A DNA stretch of 55,748 nt from Candidatus Didemnitutus sp. (GTDB lineage Bacteria > Verrucomicrobiota > Verrucomicrobiia > Opitutales > Opitutaceae). Positions 17,895-26,636 of the stretch are shown here, piece by piece. The stretch lies in NCBI GenBank assembly GCA_023701285.1, contig JAMPXH010000012.1, forward strand, positions 1 through 55,748, read 5' to 3'. Each line of letters opens with the position of its first letter. Position 1 is the first letter of the stretch. Position numbers and translations under genes: made by a program. The notes under the pieces are model-generated. The model had not been told where the DNA came from. It saw nothing but the letters and a program-made list of their open reading frames with translations, and searched no databases.

Positions 17895-18592
17895 GTCTCC
17901 TCGCGCAGCGAATAGCCGAGCCCGCGGTGCGTGACGATCGGATCGGCCTCCGGCGCCGCGCTCCGCAATTTGGCGCGCACGGATTTGACGTGCGCATCGA
18001 CCGTGCGGTCCAGCGCCGCGCCCGGGTCGTCCCACGCCGCCTCCATCAACTGCTCGCGACTGAACACCCGGCCCGGCTGCGCGAGCAGCGCCGCGAGCAG
18101 GCGGTATTCGTTGCGCGTGAGTTCCAGCGCGCTGCCGCGATAACCGATCCGGCACCGCGGCACATCGTGTTGCCAGACACCGGCGGTGGCGGCGGGCGAC
18201 GATGCCGCGGACGAAGCGCCGTGCGTGCGGCGCAGCACCGCGCGCACCCGCGCCGTGAGTTCGCGCGGGCTGAAGGGCTTCGCCACGTAGTCGTCGGCCC
18301 CGAGTTCGAGTCCGACGATGCGGTCGATCTCGCCCGAGCGCGCCGTGAGGAAGATCACCGGCACCGCGTGCCGCGCGCGCAGCGTGCGGCAGACATCGAA
18401 GCCGCTGCCGTCGGGCAGGCCGACGTCGAGCACCACGAGCGCCACCGGCGTGCGCTCCAGCTCCGCGAGCGCGTCGCGCCCGGAACTTTTCCAGATCGGC
18501 GCGAAGCCTTCCGTCTGCAACGCATAGACGAGGGTGTCGGCGATGGCCGGCTCGTCTTCGACGACGAGGATGATTTCACGACCCGGAGGCAT
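17891..18592 (-). CDS. creB: CreB-like OmpR-family response regulator
   Basis: A 233-residue two-domain regulator. The receiver has acidic residues E12 and D13, phosphoacceptor D56 (VVLDVGLPDGSGF), the T in IFLTARSG, and K in YVAKPFSPREL. A winged-helix Trans_reg_C domain follows, with LELTRNEYRLLAALLAQPGRVFSREQL and the closing VDAHVKSVRAKLR plus HRGLGYSL. It is first in the creBCD operon and would activate creD and other promoters. I see no obvious tandem TTCAC-type cre tag in the 73 bp before creD. No creA is present in the window. Confidence 0.9.
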   Translation of the reverse strand: MPPGREIILVVEDEPAIADTLVYALQTEGFAPIWKSSGRDALAELERTPVALVVLDVGLPDGSGFDVCRTLRARHAVPVIFLTARSGEIDRIVGLELGADDYVAKPFSPRELTARVRAVLRRTHGASSAASSPAATAGVWQHDVPRCRIGYRGSALELTRNEYRLLAALLAQPGRVFSREQLMEAAWDDPGAALDRTVDAHVKSVRAKLRSAAPEADPIVTHRGLGYSLREET

Positions 18593-18692
18593 CCCTGCGT
18601 TTTCCCGCGCTTTCGCGCCCGGAGCAAGCCCGCGTCAGCCGGAAACACGACACACCCCAGCGTTGTCAACGAAGTCTGCGTCCGAAAACCTC

Positions 18693-20426
18693 ATGGACAT
18701 GACCGTGTCCGAAGTTGCGCCCGCTTTATTGCAACGCCTGCCCACCCGACTCCGGCCGGTCGTGGTCACGGTGATACTCGGCTTGGCCGCGGGCTTGGTC
18801 GCGGTGGCCTTCCATCTCGCGATCCATGCGGTCTACCTGCACGGCATCGAGGCGCTGGCGGCATATTCCCACGGGACCTTTCTGGCCGGCAGCTTTGTGT
18901 TGGCGGTCGGAACCTCGGCGATTTCCGGCTGGCTGCTGACGCGCTTCTGCACCGATGCCGCCGGCAGCGGCATCCCGCAGCTGAAATTGGCCTTCTGGAA
19001 GGATTTTGGGTTCGTGCCGTGGCGTGTCGTCTGGGTGAAATTCATTGCCGGAACGCTCAGCGTCGGCGGAGGCAGCAGCCTCGGACGCGAAGGCCCGTCG
19101 GTGCAGCTCGCGGGTGGCCTCGCCTCGCAATTGGCCGGGCAATTGGGCGCCGCGAAGAACGACCGGCGCACCGCTGCGGCCGCCGGCGCGGCGGCGGGTC
19201 TGGCCGCGGCATTCAACACGCCGATCGCCGCCGTGACCTTCGTGCTCGAGGAAATCATCGGCGACCTGAACAGTCGCATGCTCGGTGCGGTGCTGCTGGC
19301 CGCGGTGCTCGGCGCACTCGTGGCGCACGGCATGCTTGGCGCGCAACCGGCATTCACGCTTCATGGACAGGGCGCGCCGCAATGGATCGGCTACGCCCTC
19401 ACGCCACTCACCGCCGCGCTCGCCGCATTCGCGGGCGGCTGGTTCCAGCGCTTCGCCCTCGGCACGCGTGCGCGCAGCCGCGCACTCACCCGCCTGCCCG
19501 GCTGGACGCGCGTGGCACTCGGCGGATTTCTCGTGTGGGCGATCGGCGCCGGCGTGTTCGTCGCCACCGGCCACCTTGGTGTATTCAGCCTCGGCTATGC
19601 CGATCTCTCGCAGGCGCTCGACGGCAGGATGATTTGGCATATCGCCGTGCTGCTGCTCGTGGCGAAACTCGCGGCCACGGCCTTGTGCTATGGCCTCGGC
19701 GGCTGCGGTGGCATTTTCGCCCCGACCCTTTTCTTCGGGGCAATGGTCGGCGCCGCGATCTCCAGCGCCGCCGGCCTGGCCTTGCCGCTGACGCAGGCCG
19801 ATCAGGTGGCGCTGGCGGTCGTGGGCATGTGCGCCTGCCTCGGCGCCGTCGTGCGCGCCCCGGTGACTGGCATTCTCATCGTGTTTGAGATGACACACGA
19901 ATTCGCGCTCGTGCCGGCCCTGATGGTCGGCGCGCTCATCAGCCAGATCGTCGGCCGGCGAATGAATCGCGAGAACTTCTACGAAGCCGTGCTCGCGCAG
20001 GACGGGCAGCACACCGACCGCCTCGTGCCACCGCGCAATCTGCGCACGTGGATGGAGCTGCCGGTGGCCCGCGTGGCGAACTTCTCCCCCGTGGTGATCC
20101 GCGACCTTGCCCCCGGTGCCCTGGATGACGTGCTGGCGCGCGCCCCGTTCTCCGCCTTCCCGGTCGAGCGCGCGGACGCACCGGTGGCGGTGCTCACCCG
20201 CCGCGCCGCCGAAGCCGCGAGACAAGCCGGCCGCGTCCCGGTGCCGGAGCTGGCGGTGACCTGCACGCCCGACACCAAGCTGCGGGCCTTGGCGCAGCGC
20301 ATCGTGGACTCGCCCGGCAACCTCGCCGTCGTGGTCGAGCCCGCCAACGGACACATCATCGGCCTCGTGACCCTGCACGATTTGATGCGCGCGCAGATGG
20401 ATTTCGCAGAACAGCAGCAGGATTAG
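18693..20426 (+). CDS. CLC-type chloride/proton antiporter with C-terminal CBS-like domain
   Basis: A 577-residue CLC protein. All selectivity motifs are present: GSGIP at 91-95, GREGP at 131-135 with gating glutamate E133, and GIFAP at 340-344. The inner proton glutamate is kept (FVLEEIIGD, E186/E187), which marks an antiporter rather than a channel. The C-terminal 140 residues (VARVANFSPVVIRDLAPGALDDVLA to VTLHDLMRAQMDF) form a CBS pair that usually binds adenine nucleotides. I start at ATG 18693, since upstream in-frame sequence is antisense to creB. It lies 204 bp before the sugar-osmolyte operon, in keeping with acid or osmotic stress work. Confidence 0.92.
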   Translation: MDMTVSEVAPALLQRLPTRLRPVVVTVILGLAAGLVAVAFHLAIHAVYLHGIEALAAYSHGTFLAGSFVLAVGTSAISGWLLTRFCTDAAGSGIPQLKLAFWKDFGFVPWRVVWVKFIAGTLSVGGGSSLGREGPSVQLAGGLASQLAGQLGAAKNDRRTAAAAGAAAGLAAAFNTPIAAVTFVLEEIIGDLNSRMLGAVLLAAVLGALVAHGMLGAQPAFTLHGQGAPQWIGYALTPLTAALAAFAGGWFQRFALGTRARSRALTRLPGWTRVALGGFLVWAIGAGVFVATGHLGVFSLGYADLSQALDGRMIWHIAVLLLVAKLAATALCYGLGGCGGIFAPTLFFGAMVGAAISSAAGLALPLTQADQVALAVVGMCACLGAVVRAPVTGILIVFEMTHEFALVPALMVGALISQIVGRRMNRENFYEAVLAQDGQHTDRLVPPRNLRTWMELPVARVANFSPVVIRDLAPGALDDVLARAPFSAFPVERADAPVAVLTRRAAEAARQAGRVPVPELAVTCTPDTKLRALAQRIVDSPGNLAVVVEPANGHIIGLVTLHDLMRAQMDFAEQQQD

Positions 20427-20630
20427 CGGAAGCGGGCGCGGAAAACTTTTTCCTTGGCAGGCCCATCATCCGGGTTTCTCGTGAAGCGGGGTCGCGCCCG
20501 TTCCGTGATGTTTCCGGAATCATGCGCGGCGTCATCGCACCGGCTTCTCCGGTGCACCGCGGTTCGCCGCGGCACACGCTCACCGCCACCGCTCGCCGAC
20601 TCAGCCGCGGAGGCACAACCCAATTGCTCC

Positions 20631-21968
20631 ATGCCTGTCAAATTGCCTGAGTCTGCGCTTCCGCGCATCGGAATGGTTTCCACCCACGGTTACGTCGCCG
20701 CCAAGCCACCGCTCGGCGCGGCCGACACCGGCGGCCAGGTCGTCTACGTCCTCGAACTCGCCAAGAAGCTCGCGCAGCTCGGCTTCGAGGTCGACATCTG
20801 GACCCGCCGCTTCGAGTCCCAGCCCGAGATCGATGTCGTCAACGACCGCGTGCGCGTCATCCGCATGCCCTGCGGCGGCCCGGACTTCATCGACAAGGAA
20901 TACCTCGTCCAACACCTCGCCGAGTGGTCCGAGCACGCGCTGCGCTTCATCAAGAAGCACCGCCTGCGCTACCAGTTCTTCAACTCGCATTACTGGGACG
21001 CCGGCTACGCCACCCAGCGTCTCGCCGAGGCGCTCGACGTCCCGCACATCCACACGCCGCACTCGCTCGGCCTGTGGAAAAAGCAGCTGATGGAGGTCGA
21101 TTTCCCGGACGACGCGCGGAAGTTCGAGAAGAAGTATAACTTCAAGCAGCGCATCACCGAGGAGACGCTGCTTTACCGCCATTGCGCCGAGGTCATCGCG
21201 ACCACGCCGCCGCAGGTGGACGTCATCGTGCAGGAATACGGCGCGCCGTCCGAGCACGTGCACATGATCCCGCCGGGCTACGACGACAACCGCTTCTTCC
21301 CGGTCAGCGCCGCCTCGCGCAACGGCATCCGCAAGCGCCTCGGCTACGAAGGCAAGGTGATCCTCGCCATCGGCCGCCTCGCGCGCAACAAGGGCTACGA
21401 CCTCCTGATCGACGCCTTCTCGGTCGTCGCCAAGCGCATCCCCGACGCCGTGCTGCACCTCGCCGTCGGCGGCGAGCGTCTCGGGGCCGCGGAGAAGGAG
21501 TTGTTGCAGCAACTCAAGAAACGCGTGCGCCGGCTCCGCCTGACCGGGCGCGTGAAGTTCGACGGCTTCGTCGCCGACCGCGATCTCGCCAACCACTACC
21601 GCGCCGCCGACGTGTTCGTGCTCAGCAGCCGTTACGAGCCGTTCGGCATGACCGCGATCGAGGCCATGGCCTGCGGCACGCCCACGGTCGTCACCACGCA
21701 CGGCGGCCTTTACCGCGCCGTCACCTTCGGCCGCCACGCGCTTTACGCCGATCCCTTCGACAAGGAGGATCTCGGCATCTCCATCGTGAAGGTGCTCAAG
21801 CACCCGCGTCTCTCGCACCGGCTCGCGCGCATGGGCGCACACAAGGCCCGCAGCCTGTTCACCTGGACCGGCATCGCCCAGCAACTCATCAGCCTCATCG
21901 AGGAGCGCGCCACCGCGCTCGCCTTCACCGACAACGAATGGGACGAACCGTGGAACGACGGCGACTGA
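20631..21968 (+). CDS. GT4 glycosyltransferase, mannosylfructose-phosphate / sucrose-phosphate synthase type
   Basis: A 445-residue GT-B enzyme. The N-terminal text STHGYVAAKPPLGAADTGGQ and VVYVLELAKKL is the SPS-family acceptor/donor loop; HTPHSLGLWKK is typical of sucrose-phosphate synthase relatives. The donor-domain site is GRLARNK at 248-254, and the E-x7-E pair is RYEPFGMTAIE with E336 and E344. Length and the C-terminal EPWNDGD ending resemble, from memory, Agrobacterium mannosylfructose-phosphate synthase (about 454 residues). Predicted reaction: nucleotide-sugar plus fructose 6-phosphate gives a disaccharide 6-phosphate. I cannot tell GDP-mannose from UDP- or ADP-glucose as donor. 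ATG 20631 is chosen; ATG 20673 is an alternative. It is the first gene of a four-gene operon. Confidence 0.88.
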   Translation: MPVKLPESALPRIGMVSTHGYVAAKPPLGAADTGGQVVYVLELAKKLAQLGFEVDIWTRRFESQPEIDVVNDRVRVIRMPCGGPDFIDKEYLVQHLAEWSEHALRFIKKHRLRYQFFNSHYWDAGYATQRLAEALDVPHIHTPHSLGLWKKQLMEVDFPDDARKFEKKYNFKQRITEETLLYRHCAEVIATTPPQVDVIVQEYGAPSEHVHMIPPGYDDNRFFPVSAASRNGIRKRLGYEGKVILAIGRLARNKGYDLLIDAFSVVAKRIPDAVLHLAVGGERLGAAEKELLQQLKKRVRRLRLTGRVKFDGFVADRDLANHYRAADVFVLSSRYEPFGMTAIEAMACGTPTVVTTHGGLYRAVTFGRHALYADPFDKEDLGISIVKVLKHPRLSHRLARMGAHKARSLFTWTGIAQQLISLIEERATALAFTDNEWDEPWNDGD

Positions 21969-22056
21969 CGCCGCACCGTTCCACCTTCCGGGCCCGCCCG
22001 CCGAGGCGCCCGTTCCATCGCCACCGGCCCACGCCACCCTCCGCCACCGCACCGCC

Positions 22057-24144
22057 ATGACTCCGATCCGCCTCTTCTCCACCGACCTCGACGGCACCCT
22101 CCTCGGCAACCCCGAGGCCACGCAGCGCTTCAAGGCCGCATGGCAGGCGCTCTCGCCCGAGGCGCGGCCGCTGCTCGTCTACAACAGCGGCCGCCTCGTG
22201 CACGACCTGCGCCGCTTCGTCGACGACGGCGTGTTGCCCGCCGGCGATTACTGGATCGGCGGCGTGGGCACGGAGGTGTTCGACGTGCGCGCCGGCGTGG
22301 CCCGGCACGAGTTCGACGCCCACCTCGCCGAGGGCTGGGATCGCGCCCAGGTCGAGGCGGTCGTGCGCCAGTTCCCCGGCGCGCGGCCCCAACCGGCGGA
22401 GTTCCAGAACGAGTTCAAGTGCAGCTGGTATCTCACCAACGCCGACCGCCCCACCCTGCGCGAGCTCCGCCGCCGCCTCGACGAGGCCGGCGTCGCCGCC
22501 AAGATCGTCTACTCCAGCTCGCGCGACCTCGACGTGCTTCCGCGCAACGCCACCAAGGGCGGCGCCCTGAAGTGGCTCTGCGCCCAGCTCGGGCTGCCCC
22601 TCACGGAAGTGCTCGTCGCCGGCGACACCGGCAACGACGCCAGCATGTTCCGCCTGCCCGGCGTGCGCGGCATCGTGGTGGAGAACGCCTTCCCCGAGCT
22701 CTACGAGGCCACGCTTGAGCTCACCACCTTCAACTCCCGCCGCATCCTCGCCGACGGCGTGCTCGACGGCCTCTGCCACTACGGCGTCGTCTGCGTCGTG
22801 CCCACGCCTGCGGAAACGCTCATCTCCCGTCCCGCGATGGCCCCGGGCTTCCAGCGCCTCTTCGAAGGCACCAGTCTCGGCAGCCTCAACCCCGACGAGA
22901 AAAAATTCGTCAGCACCGCCTACGAGAAGGCCCTCGTCGCGCTGAAGAAGAACATCACGCCCCTCGGCTTCTCCGCCTGCTCGCTCGCCGACAACACCGT
23001 GCGCGGCACCGACGCCAACTACCGCAGCGTCTGGGCGCGCGACGGCGCCATCACCGTCTGGAGCACCCTGCGCGTGAAGGACGAGGAGATCCGCGCCGCA
23101 CAGATCCGCACGCTCGAGACGCTCCTCGCCCACACCTCGCCCACCGGCCAGATCCCCGCCAACGTCCGCATCGACACCGGCGAGGCCGACTACTCCGGCG
23201 TCGGCAACATCGCCTCCATCGACAGCGGGCTGTGGCTCATCATCGCGCTCTACAACCACGCCCAGGTCACCGGCGACCATTCGCTCCTCTTCCGCCACGC
23301 GGACCGGTTGCAGTCGATCATGAACTGGCTCAGCGCGCAGGACAGCAACAACGACGGCCTGCTCGAGATCCCCGAGGCCGGCGACTGGACCGACCTCTTC
23401 GGCCGCAGCTACAACGTCCTCTACGACGAGGTGCTCTGGTATCGCACCAACGTCTGCTACGCCGGCATCCTCGAGCTCATCGGCCACTTCAAGCAGGCCG
23501 CGGAATACCTGCGCTGGTCGCAACACATCCGCCAGCGCGTGCTCGAGCGCTTCTGGCCCACCACCGAGGCAGGCAGTAAGGAGCAGGTCCGACCGCACCG
23601 CTTCGCCGACCGCCAGTTCGCGCTCGGCGACACCGAATACCTCCTGGCCGAGATCACGCCTTTTTCCTTCAACTGGCGCTGCGACGTCTACGGCAACATC
23701 CTCGCGTTCCTCATGCACCTGCTCGACATCGAGCGCGCGCGCACCGCGTTCCGTTTCATGTGGGGCGTCGGCGTGAACCAGCCCTGGCCCGTCGCGAACC
23801 TCTATCCCGTCGTGCAGTCCGGCGATCCCGATTGGCGCGCCTACTACACCGTCAACCTGCTCAACCTGCCGCACCACTACCACAACGGCGGCGTCTGGCC
23901 CTTCATCGGCGGCATGTGGGTGCGTTTCATCCACCGCCTCGGCTTCCACGAGATCGCCTGCCGCGAACTCGTGCGCCTCGCCCAGGTCAACCAACTCGGC
24001 CGCGACCAGGAATGGGAATTCAACGAATGGATCCACGGCCAGACCGGCCGCCCGATGGGCAAGGCCTTCCAAGCCTGGTCCGCCGCCGCCTTCATCCACG
24101 CCTGCCACGAACTCCAAGCCGAGCCCCGCCCCGGCGCCGAGTGA
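22057..24144 (+). CDS. Fusion: sucrose-phosphatase-like HAD phosphatase + GH100-like invertase domain
   Basis: A 695-residue two-domain enzyme. Residues 1-240 are a HAD-IIB phosphatase of the SPP/mannosylfructose-phosphate phosphatase type: STDLDGTL near 8-15, NSGR, GTEV, a KGGALKWL lysine, and GDTGND at 189-194. Residues 275-690 form an (alpha/alpha)6 glycosidase domain with GH100 neutral-invertase features: WARDGAIT near 325, IASIDSGLW, GDWTD near 440, HYHNGGVWP, and a closing GRPMGKAFQAWSAAAFI. The first domain would dephosphorylate the disaccharide phosphate made by the preceding gene; the second would hydrolyse the same disaccharide. It lies 88 bp downstream of the synthase and 30 bp before the fructokinase. 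Confidence 0.85.
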   Translation: MTPIRLFSTDLDGTLLGNPEATQRFKAAWQALSPEARPLLVYNSGRLVHDLRRFVDDGVLPAGDYWIGGVGTEVFDVRAGVARHEFDAHLAEGWDRAQVEAVVRQFPGARPQPAEFQNEFKCSWYLTNADRPTLRELRRRLDEAGVAAKIVYSSSRDLDVLPRNATKGGALKWLCAQLGLPLTEVLVAGDTGNDASMFRLPGVRGIVVENAFPELYEATLELTTFNSRRILADGVLDGLCHYGVVCVVPTPAETLISRPAMAPGFQRLFEGTSLGSLNPDEKKFVSTAYEKALVALKKNITPLGFSACSLADNTVRGTDANYRSVWARDGAITVWSTLRVKDEEIRAAQIRTLETLLAHTSPTGQIPANVRIDTGEADYSGVGNIASIDSGLWLIIALYNHAQVTGDHSLLFRHADRLQSIMNWLSAQDSNNDGLLEIPEAGDWTDLFGRSYNVLYDEVLWYRTNVCYAGILELIGHFKQAAEYLRWSQHIRQRVLERFWPTTEAGSKEQVRPHRFADRQFALGDTEYLLAEITPFSFNWRCDVYGNILAFLMHLLDIERARTAFRFMWGVGVNQPWPVANLYPVVQSGDPDWRAYYTVNLLNLPHHYHNGGVWPFIGGMWVRFIHRLGFHEIACRELVRLAQVNQLGRDQEWEFNEWIHGQTGRPMGKAFQAWSAAAFIHACHELQAEPRPGAE

Positions 24145-24174
24145 GCCGCACCGCTTTTCTCCACCGACTCCGTC

Positions 24175-25089
24175 ATGCCTGACTCCGCCCCTCTCGTCGT
24201 CTGCTTCGGCGAAATGCTCTGGGACATCCTGCCCGCCGGCCTCTTCCCCGGCGGCGCGCCCTTCAACGTCGCCTGCCACCTGCAGCAACTCGGCCTGCGC
24301 CCGCACCTCGCCAGCGCGACCGGCCGCGACCTGCTCGGCGACGAACTCCTGCGCCGGCTCCGGCACCGCGGCATGGATACGCTCGGCATCGCGCGCTACA
24401 CCGGCCTGCCGACCGGCTACGTGCGCGCCAGCCTCACCGACTCCGGCGACGCCAGCTACGAAATCGCGACCGAGGTCGCCTGGGACCAGATCGCCACGGG
24501 CGAGGACACGCTCCGCGCCACCGTGCAGGCCCGCGCCCTCGTCTTCGGTTCGCTCGCGCTGCGCTCGACCTTCAACCGCGCCGCGCTCGACCGCCTGCTC
24601 GCTGCGTTGCCGGCCGACGCGATCCGCGTGTGCGACGTCAACCTGCGTCCGCCCCACGACGACCTCGCGCTGGTGCTCGGGCTCGCCCGCCGTTGCACGC
24701 TGCTGAAGATGAACGCCACCGAGGCCGCCCGCCTCGCCGGCGAGCTCTTCGCCTCGTCCGCCGGCACGGAGGAGCGCCTCGCACGCCGCATCGCGGAGCG
24801 CACCGGTTGCCCCTCCATCTGCATCACCGCCGCCGAGCGCGGCGCCGGCCTCTGGCACGGCGGCGAGTGGCTTTGGGAACCCGGCCGCGCCGTCGCGGTC
24901 GTGGACACGGTCGGCGCCGGCGATGCCTTTCTCGCCGCCCTGCTGGCCAATCTGCTGCGCGGCACCGCGCCGCGCGACGCGCTCGCCCGCGCGTGCCGTC
25001 TCGGCGAATGGGTCGCCAGCCGCCCCGGCGCGACGCCCGCCTACGACGCCACCACGCCCACTTTCCAAAACGAATCATGCCCGAACTGA
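24175..25089 (+). CDS. PfkB-family fructokinase
   Basis: A 304-residue ribokinase-fold sugar kinase. The N-terminal CFGEMLWDILP and PGGAPFNVACHL (family GGAPANVA) are the substrate-lid motifs of fructokinases. The C-terminal DTVGAGDAFLAAL carries catalytic base D250 and the anion-hole GAGD. It would phosphorylate fructose released by the fused invertase domain back to fructose 6-phosphate, the acceptor used by the synthase upstream. Its stop codon lies 13 bp inside the next gene. Gene order (synthase, phosphatase, fructokinase) parallels the Agrobacterium mannosylfructose operon and methylotroph sucrose operons. Confidence 0.9.
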   Translation: MPDSAPLVVCFGEMLWDILPAGLFPGGAPFNVACHLQQLGLRPHLASATGRDLLGDELLRRLRHRGMDTLGIARYTGLPTGYVRASLTDSGDASYEIATEVAWDQIATGEDTLRATVQARALVFGSLALRSTFNRAALDRLLAALPADAIRVCDVNLRPPHDDLALVLGLARRCTLLKMNATEAARLAGELFASSAGTEERLARRIAERTGCPSICITAAERGAGLWHGGEWLWEPGRAVAVVDTVGAGDAFLAALLANLLRGTAPRDALARACRLGEWVASRPGATPAYDATTPTFQNESCPN

Positions 25090-25652
25090 ACCTGCCCGAC
25101 CTCTCCGCCCTCTGGCCGCAACTGCTCTCGTCGCTCCCGGCGATGCTGCTCATCGCCGCCGGTGCCTATGCGGCGCACTTCCTCCTCTGCCGCGCACTCC
25201 GGCTCGTCTCGCGCCACAGCCGCATCCCCGAGCATGACATCCGACCGGTCGTGCGCGCGCTGGATTGGATCATCCTCGGCCTCGCGCTGGCGCTGGTGTT
25301 CAACGTCCTCGGCTTCAACCTCGGCGGCGTGTGGACCGTCCTGTCCACCGTGCTGGCGATGGTGGCCATCGGCTTCGTCGCGGTCTGGAGCGTGTTGAGC
25401 AACACGCTTTGCACCGTGCTCATCCTCGTCGCGCGCCCGTTTTCCATCGGCGACGAGATCGAGTTTGTCGGCGAGGCGATGAAGGGCCGCGTCACGGACC
25501 TGAACTTCATCTTCACCACGCTCGCCACCGAGGACGGTGGCGAGATCCGCGTGCCGAACAGCATGTTCTTCCAGAAGGTGCTCAAGCGCCGCGCCGGCGC
25601 CACCACCGGGAAATCGCTCGCGGAGCAACTACACGCGCCCGCCCGCAGCTAG
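25077..25652 (+). CDS. Small MscS-type mechanosensitive channel
   Basis: A 191-residue protein: TM1 (LLSSLPAMLLIAAGAYAAHFLL), TM2 (ALDWIILGLALALVFNVLGF) and a Gly/Ala-rich pore helix (TVLAMVAIGFVAVWSVLSNTL), then PFSIGDEIEFVGEAMKGRV and RVPNSMF, which are the MscS beta-domain signatures. It stops soon after, so the alpha/beta cage and C-terminal barrel of E. coli MscS (286 residues) are missing. The ATG at 25077 overlaps the fructokinase by 13 bp, proving operon membership. MscS channels release solutes on hypo-osmotic shock, which fits an osmolyte-synthesis operon. Confidence 0.87.
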   Translation: MPELNLPDLSALWPQLLSSLPAMLLIAAGAYAAHFLLCRALRLVSRHSRIPEHDIRPVVRALDWIILGLALALVFNVLGFNLGGVWTVLSTVLAMVAIGFVAVWSVLSNTLCTVLILVARPFSIGDEIEFVGEAMKGRVTDLNFIFTTLATEDGGEIRVPNSMFFQKVLKRRAGATTGKSLAEQLHAPARS

Positions 25653-25673
25653 CAGCCCGGCGCGCGCCGCCTC

Positions 25674-25774
25674 AGCCGGACTCATGCCGTTGGACGCGAT
25701 TCCCGACTGATGAGCTCCTGACAATGGGGTGGTCGCCGGTAGGGACACCGACGCCCACCACCTGCATGATCCCG
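25674..25774. repeat. Dispersed repeat family 2, copy A
   Basis: This copy is about 101 bp. Bases 25674-25738 match 50614-50678 with one mismatch, and 25739-25774 match 50703-50738 with two. Copy A lacks a 24-bp segment present in copy B. It fills the gap between the convergent mscS-like and SDR genes, ending 2 bp before the SDR stop. Confidence 0.93.
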
Positions 25775-25776
25775 CC

Positions 25777-26490
25777 TCAAGGCAGGTCGCCGAGTTGCGG
25801 ACGCAGCACGATCTCCTCCACGACGGTGCGTCGGCTCAGCCGGTAGATGTCGTAGAAGGCGCGCGCGACGTCGTCCGCCGCCATCAGTCGCTCCGCCGGC
25901 ACGCCGCTGCCATCCCACGACGGCGACTCCGTGCCGCCGGGCAACACGCAGCACACGCGCACGCCGTGCGGCTTCAGCTCCTCGCGCATCACGCGCGTGA
26001 GCCCGAGCACGGCGAACTTCGCCGCGCCATACGCCGCCATGCCCGGCAGCGCCTTGAAGCTCGCCACCGAGCCCATGTTGAACACGTCGCCGCGCCCGCG
26101 CTCCACCATCGCCGGCACGAAGGCCTGCGAGACGAGGAACACGCTGCGGAGGTTCGCCGCGATCTGCGCATCGAAGTCCGCCAGCGAAGTCTGCAGGAAG
26201 GGCGCGCCGTGAAACTGGCCGGCGTTGTTGATCAGCACGTCGACCGGACCGCAGCGCTTCTGCACCGTGCGCGCCAGCTTCGCCACCGCCCCCTCGTCGC
26301 TCGTATCCGTCGGGAAGGCCACGGCCTCCGCGCCGAGTTCCGTGCACTCCGCCGCGACGGCGCGCAGGTTCTTCGCGTTGCGCGCCACGAGCACGAGACG
26401 CACGCCGCGCAGGTGGCGCGCGAAGACCCGCGCCAGCGCGGCGCCGATGCCTTGGGAAGCTCCAGTGATGAGGACGAGTGGCTTGGCCAT
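25777..26490 (-). CDS. SDR oxidoreductase, sepiapterin-reductase-like
   Basis: A 237-residue classical short-chain dehydrogenase. The NAD(P) motif TGASQGIG is at 9-16, then NNAG, serine in NMGSVASF, and the YGAAK catalytic Tyr/Lys. The C-terminal RRTVVEEIVLRPQLGDL resembles the tail of the bacterial (Chlorobium) sepiapterin reductase as I recall it, including the short substrate loop (TESPSW). A sepiapterin/pyruvoyl-pterin reductase role would fit the folE2 and PTPS genes 3-5 kb away on the same strand, but other ketoreductase activities are possible. It is monocistronic and ends at repeat copy A. Confidence 0.8.
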   Translation of the reverse strand: MAKPLVLITGASQGIGAALARVFARHLRGVRLVLVARNAKNLRAVAAECTELGAEAVAFPTDTSDEGAVAKLARTVQKRCGPVDVLINNAGQFHGAPFLQTSLADFDAQIAANLRSVFLVSQAFVPAMVERGRGDVFNMGSVASFKALPGMAAYGAAKFAVLGLTRVMREELKPHGVRVCCVLPGGTESPSWDGSGVPAERLMAADDVARAFYDIYRLSRRTVVEEIVLRPQLGDLP

Positions 26491-26636
26491 GCGCCGACGT
26501 TTCCCGCTCCGCCCGCCGGGCTCCAGCGAAATCTCGTCAACGATGCGCCCAGGCCATTCGGTCCCATCAGCCCCGGTTTCCCCTCAGTTTTTGCAATAAA
26601 GCTCAAGCACGCCCCCGACGCGTCGATACCCGGCGC

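Noticed and set aside
20441-20456. GGAAAACTTTTTCC considered as the clcA terminator
   Set aside because: The stem is only A-T rich, short and imperfect, with no GC core and no following T-run. I could not support it.
21925-25068. A 1047-codon minus-strand frame opposite the phosphatase-invertase and fructokinase genes
   Set aside because: Composition is Val/Asp/Glu/Ala-rich antisense sequence without domains, while the plus strand has three well-recognised enzymes.
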